From the NCBI GenBank assembly GCA_036250195.1, contig JAVHZZ010000003.1, positions 344,073,375 through 344,137,374 on the forward strand: 64,000 nt of DNA, given 5' to 3'. The notes beneath the pieces were generated by a model. The model searched no databases. It saw only the letters and a list, made by a program, of their open reading frames with translations, and was not told where the DNA came from. Source of the DNA: Mixophyes australis. Taxonomy: Eukaryota > Chordata > Amphibia > Anura > Limnodynastidae. Of this stretch, positions 46,493-58,899 are shown piece by piece (within the stretch, counting starts at the first letter, position 1; each line of letters starts with the position of its first letter). A program made the translations under genes and the position numbers.

Positions 46493-47370
46493 GTATATTC
46501 AAAAACAGTTATCCTGTGCACTCACCAAATACATTATCGCTGTTATTATGGCTACTTCAAGTTGTACTCTATGTTAAAGGCACATGTTCAGCTGACTAAA
46601 TTAATACCAAAGTCTTCCCCTTCTGGGCATTCCTATACTAACTATTAACATGAATTCAATCTGCAATTTAACATGAATATGCTTTTTTAACTGGTTTGAG
46701 TCTTACCTGCAAAAAAGCTTTTAAAGGAAAGTACTCCCCAAGCAATAGCAGCTTTTAGATGCCTTAGGAATCACTTGAGACAAGTTGGATAGGGAGGGGA
46801 GTTACAATAGGGGTTTGGTCGCAAAACCCATTTTTAATTTAAAAAAATTACGTATTCTGTTCTGCCACAAGGATGTAATGAATGTAAAGAAATGAAATAA
46901 AAACTGGGGTGGAAGAGGGTCCAACCACATTCTGCAAACAAAAAGACGTTGAGCATCTGCCCTTACTAAAGGCATTATTATTGCTATTCTAACAAGTTAA
47001 GATGTGCTCTATATTAAAGACAGTGAATGTTAGTTCTACATTTATATATATTTATATATATTGTCCAGACCCATCGCCTACTGGTCCCTGCTCAACACAT
47101 CCTACTGTAGTGGCAGCCACACCCACCAAAGTATTCATTGACCATGCTGGGTGCACAGGATCTTTACACCAGGTGAGAAAGAGGCAGACAGAGAGAGGCA
47201 GATTGCAATCCTAATGCAGAATATAGCATGGCACCATCAATAGAATATTGTCTGTAATGAGCATAGACGCCAGCTTCATCCTCAATCAATCCTACGGCAT
47301 ACAGCCCACGGTGTATCATGGCCCGTCACCCTGGTTGAGCTTCCGTTCCTATACTCCTGGGTCTAACATA
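45561..47370. other. Non-coding stretch with long (AT)n
   Basis: No gene. It contains the (AT)n array listed separately; long Tyr/Ile frames over that array on both strands are artefacts. Confidence 0.5.
46354..46490. repeat. (AT)n array
   Basis: Two long AT runs separated by AAAGAGGGAG and ATAGATATAGATTTT. Confidence 0.98.
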
Positions 47371-47456
47371 TTGGGGGAGATTCAATTCAGCGATGTTATG
47401 ACTATATACCATAATTTCTGGTGCTCCACATCGATGGTAATTGAATCTCTCTCATT
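47371..47456. mobile_element. Small inverted-repeat element (MITE)
   Basis: GGGGGAGATTCAATT at the left is mirrored by AATTGAATCTCTCTC at the right in about 86 bp. The ends resemble Harbinger-type MITEs; the target duplication is unclear. Confidence 0.55.
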
Positions 47457-47533
47457 GAATAATATGAAATAGTTCCCCTTTATTTTATGTAACAAAAATT
47501 TTCATAGACAAAATTACAAAGTGTTAAACTACT

Positions 47534-48340
47534 AGAGGAAAATTTATTAAACTGCGATTTGAAGTGCGGTTTGTAAACTGCACATTAAATGGCATGATTC
47601 AAAACTAACTGGTCTCAAACTACATTTTTGATTTTGAGACTTTGCTGGGATACAAACTACCCCATGCAGGACCAGTTCTGGGTTCTCAAGTGCCCACTTG
47701 CATTCATAGAATCGGCGTCTCAGCACATTCCCCTCTACCCCAATCCTCTGACCTTACTTCAATGTCTCCAATCTGCAGAAAGCACTACAGAAAACACATT
47801 TAGTCTCCAGCGGGCTGGTGGGTGCTCCAAAGCATTGCACCCTCCCGCCACGTTTACCGGGCTCTTCTTGTTTCAACAGCTCTGGTTCCATGTCTCAAGC
47901 AGCGCTTTTACTTTTTTTTACTAACAACTGTGTATTGCTTTCTCATTAATTATGGGACCATTACTTTTTCATTATTACGAGGGCATTATTTTCATTTTTA
48001 GGGCCCCCCACTAGAGGACCAGGCAAGGTGCTGAGTAGGCTGGGCTTGTAAGGGAGGGGAATGTTTCATTTATTTATATGCAACCTGATTGAGTCTGGCG
48101 AGGTGACTCAAATCCAACCTATAAGCCGGGCACAGTACACCTGACCAGGCACCCACATAGGCAAAGTGCAAAGTAAAACTGAATGTTTCACATCTGGTTT
48201 AGGGGGTTTAGAAACCGCCAAACATCCGATGCAGTTTGAGTTTCAACCTCCAAACAGCAGGACGATAAATCCTGCGATTTTTATGTGTGGTAGTTTGTAA
48301 ACAGCATACTATACCGCTGCTTAGTAAATTTCTCCCCTAA
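47534..48340. mobile_element. Inverted-repeat DNA element, about 0.8 kb
   Basis: Left AGAGGAAAATTTATTAAACTGCG and right CCGCTGCTTAGTAAATTTCT (then CCCCT) are imperfect inverted ends of the Harbinger-like type seen at 55 and 60 kb. Subterminal CGGTTTGTAAACTGC and GTAGTTTGTAAACAGC agree. The interior has no transposase frame. Confidence 0.6.
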
Positions 48341-49042
48341 AATCTATAGCTAAAATGTAATATAAATGAAACATTCTTTAAGAGAGATATGTCTAGAATT
48401 TAAATGAGATGTCTGAAATCTTATATATTTTCAGGCCAGTGCAGACTTAACATTTTATCTTAATCTAGCATTCTCCAGGGTCCCTGTCTCTAGAACTTGA
48501 TGTATTACATTTTGATGTTGTAAGTGGAGGAGTCTGCATATTTGCACGTACTGTACTTGATTTTTGTATATGATATAGTGGGGTATTTTCTACTGCTACT
48601 GGAGTACTAATCTATTATTATTATACAGGCAGTGGGTAGATAGGTAGATGGAGATAAACATATTTCTAATAACAAAGCAAGACTACTTCTAATTAATGAC
48701 ATTTATAAGACTACAGCTATTTTGCTAATTCAATCTTCAAATATTATTACTCCATTTGAAGCCACTCACTGTACCCATATTTATAACAAATAAGCTACTA
48801 GTACAAGTAGATGGCCAAAGCATAATATCCACAATTGTTGGATACCTTGCTATTCTGCATGATCATAAAGACACTAAGGTATTTTCATTTTAATTACAGG
48901 ATCAGGTGCTTTATTGTAGCTAGCACCCCACATTTAGCGTGGGATGCCACCATCCGCTCAACCACTTCCATCACAAAGAGCAAAATGTTGCGATCCCCAA
49001 TTAGCAAAGACAAGCACAAATTCACAAAAATAAGTGAATGAT
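48341..49042. other. AT-rich non-coding stretch
   Basis: No gene or element end seen. Confidence 0.5.
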
Positions 49043-49807
49043 TGTTAGGCTGCTGGTCTGATCACCAACCCACAGAACTAGATGGCGGAGGTCTTCACCT
49101 ATAGCAGCCGCCTTTCCCATAGAGCTTAATATGCTCACCGGTACTCAGATGCCCCCCAGGACTTAACTCCAGGTGTAGTGCGGGTTGGTAATGCAGGCCA
49201 TTAGGGGCAGGCCAGGAGGCTGGATAGAAAGCAGCGGATAGTCAGACGTGTTAGCCGAGGTCAAGGGTCACAGGCAAGCAGGGTAGTCAATAAACGCGCC
49301 AAAAGTCGGGGTTACAGGCAAAGTAGCAGAGTCCAAGGTACAGGCCAAAGGGTCAGGGTCACAAGCAAACAGGCAAAGTCCAAAGTCCAGGCAGGGGTCA
49401 TACACAGAGAATCCAATAGAGTATCCACAGGACAGGGTACAAAATACAGGAGCAGGTCAGCAAGACTGGGTCAGAAGCGCTATAACCGGCAGAGAGGCTA
49501 AGCCCTCCCTGCCTTAAATACACAGACCAACCAATCAGGGCTAAGCCCTGTAACTATACACATGCCAGGACTATTTAAATAAAGGACACATTAATCAGCC
49601 CACAGGCTGAGGAGTATTCAGCGCCTACGCCCGGCTGTCCTATTTGCCGGGGCGCGCTGTGCAGGGAATCGGCGTCCGGCCGTTGCCTTGGCAATGCCAG
49701 ACCAATTGGCAGAAGTGACGTCCCAGTCGTCAGGTGAGGTGGCTGAGACACCCAGCGGGGTAAGAGACGAGTCGCAGCGGTGCCCGTGGCCGCCGCGGCT
49801 CCTAGTA
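49043..49807 (-). mobile_element. Solo LTR, 765 bp, TSD ATGAT
   Basis: Flanked by perfect 5-bp duplications ATGAT (49038-49042 and 49808-49812). Plus-strand ends are TGTTAGG and CCTAGTA, near-inverted. On the minus strand GATTGGTTGG (CAAT-like) and TATTTAAGGC (TATA-like) near 49510-49540 mark the promoter, giving the orientation. Repeated ACAGGCAAAG and AGTCCAAGG words and a CpG-rich end resemble amphibian gypsy LTRs. Overlapping frames over the GC-rich end are artefacts. Confidence 0.8.
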
Positions 49808-49812
49808 ATGAT

Positions 49813-52800
49813 ATCACAAAAGATGAATATACAACATGATTGCATTGAATAAAAAGTCTCACAATGTGGAAGAACCTGGTCAGCGCTGAATAGCAACAGT
49901 AGATCCAAATACATTTCTTGTTGTTTGCAAACAATGTCAGCTGCACAAAGACTTTCATAGTCGCTGCCACACACGAGGTTTCCAAAAAATGCATCAATAT
50001 ATAGAATCACTAGACAAAAAAAGAGAAGTAGGGAATATTTAAGAGTCTTGTTTGCTGAAAAGCATATAAAAATTGCAGTTGCAAAATGAAGATATATAAA
50101 TCCTATGTGAGCACAATGTTGCTCCGCATTCTTAAATGACTGTTAAGGCCCTTACCCACTGGCATTTAAATGCTATGCTTAAATTGCATTTTTAATACAA
50201 GTGCTTGCAAGTCATGCAAATGTATTTAAAATAGCACTCATTCTATTCTACGGAAGGAATTCAATTCTGATTTTTGCTCGCAGCTCCCTGAGCCGTGAGC
50301 AGAAATCCACGTAAAAATTAGTGCATTAACAGTAATAATGCGCACCCCGCGTTGTTCTTTAGAACAATGAAGGGAATTGAATTTCCCCTCTGTGTCCATA
50401 CCCACTTGCATCTACACTTGCATTTGCGCACATTTGCGCGTTGACTTTTTTTCAGATGCTGCTTGCTCTATTTTAATACATTCAAAGCATTTCACTGCAT
50501 TTGGAAAAGGCCAATGATGTCTATGGTAGCACACTGTGTACTTACATGCTAGGGATTAACACGAGTTGTGTAGCCAGCACTGTACTCTGGTGTTTCCATT
50601 CTTGTGAACAGCTCATTCAGTTAAATGGATTTGAATTGGTTGGAGTTGAGGTAATGAAATAAATGGGCTATAGACATGAATTGAGTGCCCCAGCATTGTT
50701 ATTTTCTCCCCACATGGACAGAAATTCAATTAATTTCTGATGCTGTATGTTCAATGCTGGGAGTCCACTGTGTTCCCCTTACTGATAGCCAATCACATCA
50801 TGGCTAGCATGGAAAACCAATTTTGAGATGTTGAGCAGCTACGGATAAAAGTCAATTTATTTCACAAGCATTCTGCAGCAGAGCTACATGCGGAATAGTT
50901 TGCATCATCCTTTGTGGGGGGTTAAAATTCGCTGTGGATTACAAGAAAATGAGTTTCCTGTTAATTACAAAAAGAAGAATTATCTTCATTGCAAATTTGT
51001 CTTACAAGAAGAATTTACACTGGAATACAAGAAGATGTCATTCTTTGATTTATAATACATTTTGAACGAGGAGGGAGAGTTGTTTTTAATAAATGTATAT
51101 TCAACAATAAAAAACTATAATTTTATTGCTACTAAAGTATAATACAATATGGTCTTAAGGACGGGCTATCATTATACTGGGACCACTGAGGTGGTAAAGT
51201 CACAAATCCAGGAATTACAATGTAACACATGACTCAAAACCTAGGTCACTAGAATAGTGGTAAAAAACTTCTCACAGATCACCAAATAAAATGCATAAAA
51301 CATGTATTACATATCAGCACAATAAATAGATAAATCATGAATATTAAAATAAGTACACATGTGGTAAAATTAAAAAATAAACATATATGGCAGATAAGGT
51401 TGAATCTTGAGAACAATAACTATGGTGGTGGAAGAGATCTGTGACTAATCCTCAAAGATTAATATTTTGTCATTGAATGGAACAGAAACTGTGTCTGATG
51501 TATTATATCCACTTATTACGACAGGAAAGTCACACCTTATACTGAGAGAAAGAAAAAATTGTCATGTGAACAATTCCAATCAGCATCTGCATATAAGTGC
51601 TGGTAGAAAGCAGAAAATCTCTGACAAATGGTGAATGATCATCAAAATCATATTGTTTCTTCCACATACATGTACGCTCTTCTTAGCTCTACTCCATATA
51701 CATCCGTTCAGTGCAGTAAAATGTAGGTATCCACCAACCTGTAGTGCAAACAATGCAAAGTGTCCGTGAAATCATTCAAAGAGAACTAGTGAGAATCAGC
51801 TGCCGCCCTGAGGCTGGAAAGGCTCTGATCACCAAAGACTGCAATATAGGAGACACCGAGTGGACCCGTTGGCAGTGTCAACTGTCTGGCTGGCACTCTT
51901 GGATACGACTCAACATAAAGAGATGGCTAAATTGGTAAATAACGTTGGAGTCTCACGATGTTAATAGATGTTCGTCACTAGCGGTAATACTTGCTGAGCT
52001 CTTGAATTTCAGCATACAACACTGGTGGTGGAGACTGTAGCCGGATGGAAGAAAATGATATTGCAAGATCGGCTAAGAGGGTCAAACTGACTATCATAGA
52101 CTCACTAACGTGTTTCATTACAATGTAACTTCTTCAGAGGGAAAAGTAAAAACTAGTAAAATCTACTAGTCATCTAGGTTTTGAGCTCTGTGCTACATTG
52201 TTATTTTTGATCATTTATTTTGGAGGTTGGCAACCTCCAATTTCTACAGCTGCTTGACCCAGATTGATATATTGATTGTTATTGTTTATTTTGGCGCCAT
52301 TATCAAAGGTTATTTGCAAATAATTCCCAATATTCCTCTTAACACAGATCCCCCTGATGGAGGCTCAACCCCACACTGATGAGCCTGGGCTGATTCTCGT
52401 CTTAACAGGGTGACGCCACTATGTTGGTTTCATTGTTATTAATGGGAATAATGAGAAACACTGTACATTAAATATATAAACTAGAGCTGTTTGGTACCCC
52501 AAAATTCCTTAACCAGCCCCAGGCCTGGGCCTGATTTTCATTCTATCAGAGGATTACCATGCTCAAAGTGTCCCCCTTCCTTTAAATGAAATCAGTCCAT
52601 CCTGCCAAGCCAGGCTGCCAATCAATGGAGCTGGAGGAGGATTTTTTTTTGGGGGGGGAGGGGCACACTGTTCTATTTTATTTGTTTAATATACAGAGCT
52701 TTTCCATTCATTTTAATGGCCCATTCATTTTAATATGTTTTTTTCATGTAATACACTGCAATGCTGGAAACCAATTGAAATAAATGAGGTATTGAAATGA

Positions 52801-53046
52801 GTGGGAAAATCTCTACCACTTAAATACATTCACAAGCATGTGATGGTCTCTAGCGTATTTGTATTACTGTTATATCGTTTGTGAACTGTATAGCAAATGC
52901 GTAGCGCTCAAATATATTTTCAGCTGCCATTTTAACTTGTGTTAAAATGACAGCTGAAACACCAGTGTGTAATGGGCCCCTTAACGTGTCAGAAAAAGTC
53001 CTCCATGAAAGTTTAACAAAAAATGGTCTAATTAACAATTAACAAT

Positions 53047-53101
<55 letters not shown>

Positions 53102-53432
53102 CACACACACAAGAAGCTTTAAAATAGCAAGGGAATTCATATGCCATATACTAATGCAGATGATTACCAATGAATGCTGAGTGTAGAGATTTATTGAAAA
53201 CCACATCTATTTTCAGCCATACACTGCAAAAATAAATTATTAGCCATCACTTTTAATCCAATTAATCCAATAACCTGTTTCTGCTGTTGCTTCTTAGAAA
53301 TCTCTATAAGACTATATATACCTGTTCGCACAATGAGTCATTAACAAATGTGCAAAACCTGTATTATGTCTTCAATATATAATGCACTTTTAAAGGGATT
53401 AGGAATATCAGGTTAAAACAACAAATACATCT
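49813..53432. other. Non-coding stretch with small inverted repeats
   Basis: About 50252-50392 has GGAATTCAATTCTG at the left and GGGAATTGAATTTCCCC at the right, a probable Harbinger-type MITE. At 52035-52140 the minus strand reads CTCTGAAGAAGTTACATTG then GAAACACGTTAG, a motif I recall from frog retroelement ends. A hairpin CAGCTGCCATTTTAAC / GTTAAAATGACAGCTG lies near 52921-52956. No genes. Confidence 0.4.
53051..53112. repeat. (AT)n-(AC)n microsatellite
   Basis: AT run to about 53094, then AC run. Confidence 0.97.
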
Positions 53433-53437
53433 ACATA

Positions 53438-54620
53438 TATCACAATACCATTGAACATGTACTTTTTATCCCCATGCCCCCCCTAGAGTGTCTCCCCTAG
53501 CACACATTATGACTGTGTATTCATTATGTGTGTTTTCATTCCCATAACATGTTTGTGCTCACCCCCATACTGTGTTTGAGTATTAGCTTTAAGATTGGTA
53601 ATATATGATATTGTGTCATATTATCCATTAAACTGTAGGTGAGGTATTCATGCTATTCTTAAGGCTTCCTATTGTTGACTTATGCCAACAGAGTAAGTAT
53701 ATGTGTATTCTAGGTCTGCAGAAACAATACATCAATCATTATATTGTCAAGTAGACCAGACTATTGTTTAACAGAAGCTATCTTTGTTTACCTAAACAAC
53801 AGGAGATCTAGCTAGGGGTAGTGTCCCCTCCTCTGTTAAAATCATACTTGCCAACTCTCCCGGATTGTCCGGGAGACTCCCGCATTTTGCGAGAGTCTCC
53901 CGGACGAGTGTGGCAATCTCCCTGATAGGAAGGGGGAAAAATTCATTTAAAACGCCGCGATTCACCCGGAATCGCGGCGTTTAGCCCCGCCCCCGCTGTA
54001 AAATGACGCGATTTGCGTCATTCCGTCACGGGGGCGGGGCCAAAATGACGCGATTTCGCAGCCCCGCCCCCTGCACGCCCACGTCCCAGCCGGCATCTCC
54101 CGGAAAAAGAAAAAAAATGTTGGCAAGTATGGTTAAAATCTAGTCAGGCAAGTGTTATGTTTAAAACACAATGGAGTGAATAGCCAGCAATATACTATGC
54201 TGTAACTATTTATATAGATTGTGTATATTTGGCCAAGCAATTTACATTGCTAGTTACCTACACGTCATAGGCTAAAAATGAGAAACTGTAATATTGCTCT
54301 TTTAGTTACATCTGTAGGTAAACAAGATAATGTTTAGAAGTATATTCACAAGCCAGACATGGTGGCTTTCCCAGGAAAGCGTAAGCCTATAGTCGTATTT
54401 ACCAAGATGACCATAATAGGACTGATATTGTATTGTATTGTATGTTCTACTCTCGTGCATACCTGTAATTGTTACTCCTGTACATATGTTGGTTTTGTGC
54501 CTGTTCCATTAATAAAAGCTACCATTGGTTAAGTTGGATATCTGCCTGGGTATAAGTATTTACCCACGTATAGGGGAACACGGTAGGCTGTTCAGCCTTG
54601 GTAGACACTGTTCCCTCGCA
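53438..54620 (+). mobile_element. Solo LTR, second copy of the 11.2-kb family
   Basis: Inverted relative to 11213-12406. Matching blocks run from ACCATTGAACATGTACTTTT to GTTCAGCCTTGGTAGACACTG. AATAAA lies at 54511-54516. Flanks ACATA and ACAAA agree at four of five positions. It lacks roughly 300 bp of the middle of the first copy and gained a MITE at 53843-54131. The first base pair of the TG end is decayed to TA. Confidence 0.85.
53843..54131. mobile_element. hAT-type MITE nested in LTR, TSD GTTAAAAT
   Basis: Inverted ends CATACTTGCCAAC and GTTGGCAAGTATG. Perfect 8-bp duplication GTTAAAAT at 53835-53842 and 54132-54139. The LTR copy at 11.2 kb has a single GTTAAAAT (minus strand, near 12005), so the empty site is known. 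Interior is CpG-rich with a 13-bp stem (53951-53963 with 53969-53981) and repeated GACGCGATTT words. Confidence 0.95.
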
Positions 54621-54625
54621 ACAAA

Positions 54626-55024
54626 TAATAAAGGTGCGGAAGCTGGAACAAAACCCTGCGCAAGCGCAATTGCCATTTCTCCAAGATGCTGCCTAGGTGG
54701 ATCAAGAGGTTCCTTGCTCAGTTTGGGCTAGGTGCTTAGCTTTGCACACATGCAAAATTTCATTTTGCAAGACAATATTATTTAAATGAGATTCGAGAAG
54801 TGCAGAGGTAATATTATAGATGAGTCCCCTTTCTCTCAGCAAAAAGACTTGTTTTGTACATGTCCTCAAAGGGGGTAGAAACTTGGACTAAGCATTTACT
54901 TTTAATGGGACACCTTTTGCATATTTTAGGTGCAGTTAATACAGGAAAGTTACGGACACATGTCAACCAATGTAATAAAAATGTCAAAAGCACAAAACTG
55001 GCACAAATAATATAGATAGTCCAG
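54626..55024. other. Non-coding stretch
   Basis: Nothing recognised. Confidence 0.4.
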
Positions 55025-55192
55025 GGGGTAAATTTATCAAGCTGCGGGATTAAAAAAGTGGAGATGTTGTCTGTTGGAACCAATCAGATTCTAGGCATCA
55101 TTTATTTAGTACATTCTACAAAATGGCAGTTAGAAACAGATTGGTTGCTACATCTCCACTCTTTCAAACCCGCAGCTTGATAAATTTACCGC
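55025..55192. mobile_element. Harbinger-like MITE
   Basis: GGTAAATTTATCAAGCTGCGG at the left is mirrored by CCGCAGCTTGATAAATTTACC at the right. Subterminal GTGGAGATGTTG and CATCTCCAC also pair, and CAATCAGATT/CAGATTGGTTG match the element at 60033-60207. The target duplication is not clear. Confidence 0.8.
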
Positions 55193-56327
55193 AAGGAGTC
55201 CCCTCACTTTTATTGTTAATTTAAAACATAAATGAAGAGAAACCAAGCGGTATTTTAGGATGAAAACTGAAAAGTTGACAGTAAGAAAGAGGGCGATCCT
55301 GATGTTAATGTTAGGCTGGTCTTTGAAAGGACATTTTTAATCCACTATACACCTTTTCAGCCACACCTACAAAAACCCACAAATGGCTGCGCATATCTCT
55401 ATTACATGGGCAGTTCTACAGCCAGAAATGTGAATGTGTTCTTGATATGCGTGAGCACATTGTGCAGCAAGAAATGTATTGTGTACCCACATATGTTCCA
55501 GTTTGCCATACTATATGTCTTGTATAGGGGTGATTTGCAGTAGGGTCAGGCTGATTGGACAACCTGGGAAAGATTTACAAAATTGTTCAAAAGTCAATCA
55601 AAGATAATTATTAATGAAGTGTCCTGGTTCCATCTTATGAGAAATTCACCAATGATCTTTGTGTTCCGAATGAAAGAAAATGAAAATAAACGATTATACT
55701 CAATCAAAATTTCCTTTAAGGCAACTTTATTTTACAGTTGACACCAATTAAAGTGGAAATATTATTACTATTTTTTAAAGGTCACATACATGGCAATAAG
55801 GTGTTGGAGACACCCATTGGGTTTTGATAATAAAGAATCCTTATTAAAACTTCATGGGGAAAAAAGAATACCCATATAAATACATATATATTTCAATAGC
55901 CTGTGAGGACTTTATTATGATATTTTAAAACTAATATCTGTTTATTTATGATCATATATGATTGTTACAGTTAACTAGTATCTCTTAAAAACAGATTTAG
56001 GGAAAAATACATTGTAGCAAGAAAATGATTTATGACACATCTATATGGTTTACATTACAGTAGTTGCTAGAAGCCAATAACATCTATTTAAAAATATGAT
56101 TACATCTGCTGGTTACATTTTTTTTATTAACATTAGTTAGTAATCTCCTCTCTTAAATGGAAAATATGCAATACAGAGTTTATATTTCTTTATTTCTCTT
56201 TATACATTAAATAAAGACATGGGAATACGTTTTGATGTGATAGCATCATCTGTTAGCTTATTTACATTTATTGATGAGAGTGGAAGATGATCTAAAGAAG
56301 AAAGATAAAATACTATTTACTATGAAC
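55193..56327. other. AT-rich non-coding stretch
   Basis: No gene or element end seen. Confidence 0.5.
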
Positions 56328-56800
56328 TTTCTTTATATTTATATAGTGCCAATATATTAAGCAGTGCTTTACTCATTCACATCAGTCCCTGCCAGAGGGA
56401 AGGTTACAGTATAAATGAGTGATGGGCAATGTGAAAGGGGTGGAGGGCTGCATGTGTGGCCCCCAGCCATGAAAGAGGCTGCACAGAGGAAGGAGGGAGA
56501 GCACAGTGCACTCCCTCCCCCTCATCTGGGTATTCTTCATGACTTATTAAGCAGAGAATGAGAGTGGTAGCAGCCAGCTCGGGGGCACAGATGAGGGTTC
56601 GGTGGGCTGCCTATTGCCCACCGCCAATCTAAACTCTCTTCCAAGCAAACACACGTACACTAACATTAACCAACCAGAATATTTTTGGACCACACAAACA
56701 CAGGGAGAACATACTGTATATACTCCTCACAGACTCTTATTATAATAAAGCCAATGGACCAAGCGCTGTGAGGCCATAGCACTAATCACTGTACTATCTA
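56328..56800 (-). repeat. Diverged tRNA-headed SINE with nested insert
   Basis: SINE tail (TTTATATAGTGCCAATA, CACATCAGTCCCTGCCA) and head (GCGCTGTGAGGCCATAGCAC) are separated by about 56417-56625. That insert has inverted GTGATGGGCAAT / ATTGCCCACCGC ends and decayed 8-bp flanks (AGTATAAA / AATCTAAA), a likely hAT MITE. Confidence 0.65.
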
Positions 56801-56942
56801 TAGATTTCAACAGAATGGTGCCCTTCATGGGAAATTGAGGTGAGGTGAGGTGAAGACATGACCTGACTTGACCTCAGGTGACATACTTTAGAGGGTGGCA
56901 CTGAGGTCATTCTTTTCAATTTCGTTTTAATGTAAAAAATAT

Positions 56943-57793
56943 TTGTGCCCATGCGATTCCCACTCACTTGCAGCACTTTCTCCACTACCTGTCACAAGCA
57001 AACTTTTCGAGATGCAGGAGGGACAACTACCAAAAGGGGTCCAAGGGATGACAATCGGTGAACCAGCAACAGGGTTATGGGAGCCGTCTGGTCCAATCCC
57101 ACAGAAGAGCTACTGTAGCACAAATTTTCTGAAAAAAATAATGCTGGCTATGATAGAAAGGTGACAGAACACACAGTGCATCCAGCGTGCTGTGTATGGG
57201 ACTGCATAGCTGCAGACCGGTCAGAGAGCCCATGTTGACCCTTGTCCACCTCAGAAAGCGCTTACAATGGGCACGCAAGCACCAGAACTGAACCATGTAG
57301 CAAAAGAAAAAGGTGACCTAATGAATCACGTTTTCTTTTATATTATGTGGACAGCCGGGTGCGTGTACTTTGTTTACCTGGGGAAGAGATGACACCAGGA
57401 TGCACTATGGGAACATGGCATGCTCTGGGCAATGTTCTACTGGGAAACCTTAGACCTGGCATTCATGTGGATGTTACTTTGACACATACTACCTACTTAA
57501 ACATTGTTGCAGACCAAGTACAGCCCTTCATGGCAGCTGTATTCCCTGATGGCAGTAACCTCTTTCAGCAGGATAATGTGCTCTGCCACACTGCAAAAAC
57601 TGTTCAGGAATGGTTTGAGGAACAAGTTCAGAGCCATGGAGGCCACCCCTCGCAACTTACAGGACCTAAAGGGGCCAGATACCACTGAATACCTTCAGAG
57701 GTCTTGTAGAGTCCATGCCTCGATGGGTCAGATCTGTTATGGTGACCTACACAATATTAGGCAGGTGGTTTTAATGTTGTGGCTGATCGGTGT

Positions 57794-57795
<2 letters not shown>
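56943..57795 (+). pseudogene. Tc1-like element, C-terminal half of transposase
   Basis: Frames follow a Tc1-type transposase. CCCACAGAAGAGCTACTGTA marks the middle, and an open piece (57347-57688) has LFQQDNVLCHTAKTVQEWFE, whose Asp (about residue 76) is the second catalytic acid. The SPDLNPIEHLWD block is deleted or decayed. The 3' end GTGGTTTTAATGTTGTGGCT then GATCGGTGTATA matches a Tc1 terminus and runs straight into (GATA)n. Same family as 38595-39202, which holds the other half in reverse orientation. Confidence 0.85.

Positions 57796-57856
<61 letters not shown>
57794..57856. repeat. (GATA)n microsatellite
   Basis: About 15 GATA units abut the Tc1 terminus. Confidence 0.97.
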
Positions 57857-58003
57857 TATAAACTCATATTTCATATATTACTTTGTCTATAAAATGAAAA
57901 AAAGGAGATAAATTCTATCGCACTGATTGTGAGAAGTACCCTCAATTCTGCATTAATCCTAGATTCCTCTGCTTGATTCCATGAGGGGTGCTACCATTAA
58001 CTT

Positions 58004-58626
58004 GTAGATAAATAGAAAGGATAGAATAGAAGTTCTTTAATATGGTGCACTATTTTCCTAAGTGTAGTAGAATAAAGATAATTGGTTGAACATCAAAATT
58101 GATAAAAATGTAATTTTTATTATTACTGTTTAAAATATTCTTAAAATTAGCGAAATATATAAATGCTGGTGAATAAAGTGAATTAGTGTGTATTTAAAAC
58201 ACTGGATGCGCTGCTACCACTCTTCTATGTAATTAGCGGAAGACATGAATATACTCTCTATGTATGCTTTAGGTGGAGATATAATATAGGACTGGATGGC
58301 TCAATCACTATCTAAGTTCTAGATATATTCGTATGGCAGAAGCTAACTAACATATATCCTATCGTTCATGTCCTCTATTAGGCATATGGTGAAGCCCTCT
58401 AACTGACTCCACTACATAGGGGTACAGTGTTTTAAATACACACTAATTCACTTTATTAACCAGCATTTATATATTTTGCTAATTTTAAGATTATTTTAAA
58501 CAGTAATGATAAAAGTTATATTTTAATCAATTTTGATGTTCAACCAATTATCTTTATTCTACTGTACTTAGGAAATTAGTGCCCCATATTAAAGAACTTC
58601 TAGTCTATCCTTTCTATTTGTCTATA
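58004..58626. repeat. Foldback with 200-bp arms
   Basis: Arms 58004-58204 and 58427-58626 are inverted copies of each other (for example GAAGTTCTTTAATATGG / CCATATTAAAGAACTTC and GTGTATTTAAAACACTG / CAGTGTTTTAAATACAC) with a few percent mismatch. They enclose a 222-bp spacer. No terminal duplication was found. It lies just upstream of the Penelope-like remnant. Confidence 0.9.
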
Positions 58627-58899
58627 TAATGTCATACTCACTGTAGACCATCCACCAAATAGATATTATATTAATTGATAGATTTGTTGAATAGATCAGA
58701 TTAATCGTGATACTAAATTATTGAAAAATTAAAAAAATACTAATGGGGCATATTCTTTTGCATATAATTTATTTTTAAGTTTAATAAGAACCATAAAATA
58801 TAGAGAATGTTATTGAAAATTACTAAGATCCTATATTATATGCTATATCTCATAAAACACTTTATTTATAGCAAAGCATCAACCCTTAACAATAAGTTA

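Noticed and set aside
46155..46577. Ile/Tyr-rich frames on both strands
   Set aside because: They come from the (AT)n array.
58004..58626. Hammerhead ribozyme expected with Penelope-like elements
   Set aside because: I searched by eye for the CTGATGA..GAAA core on both strands near the foldback and did not find it.
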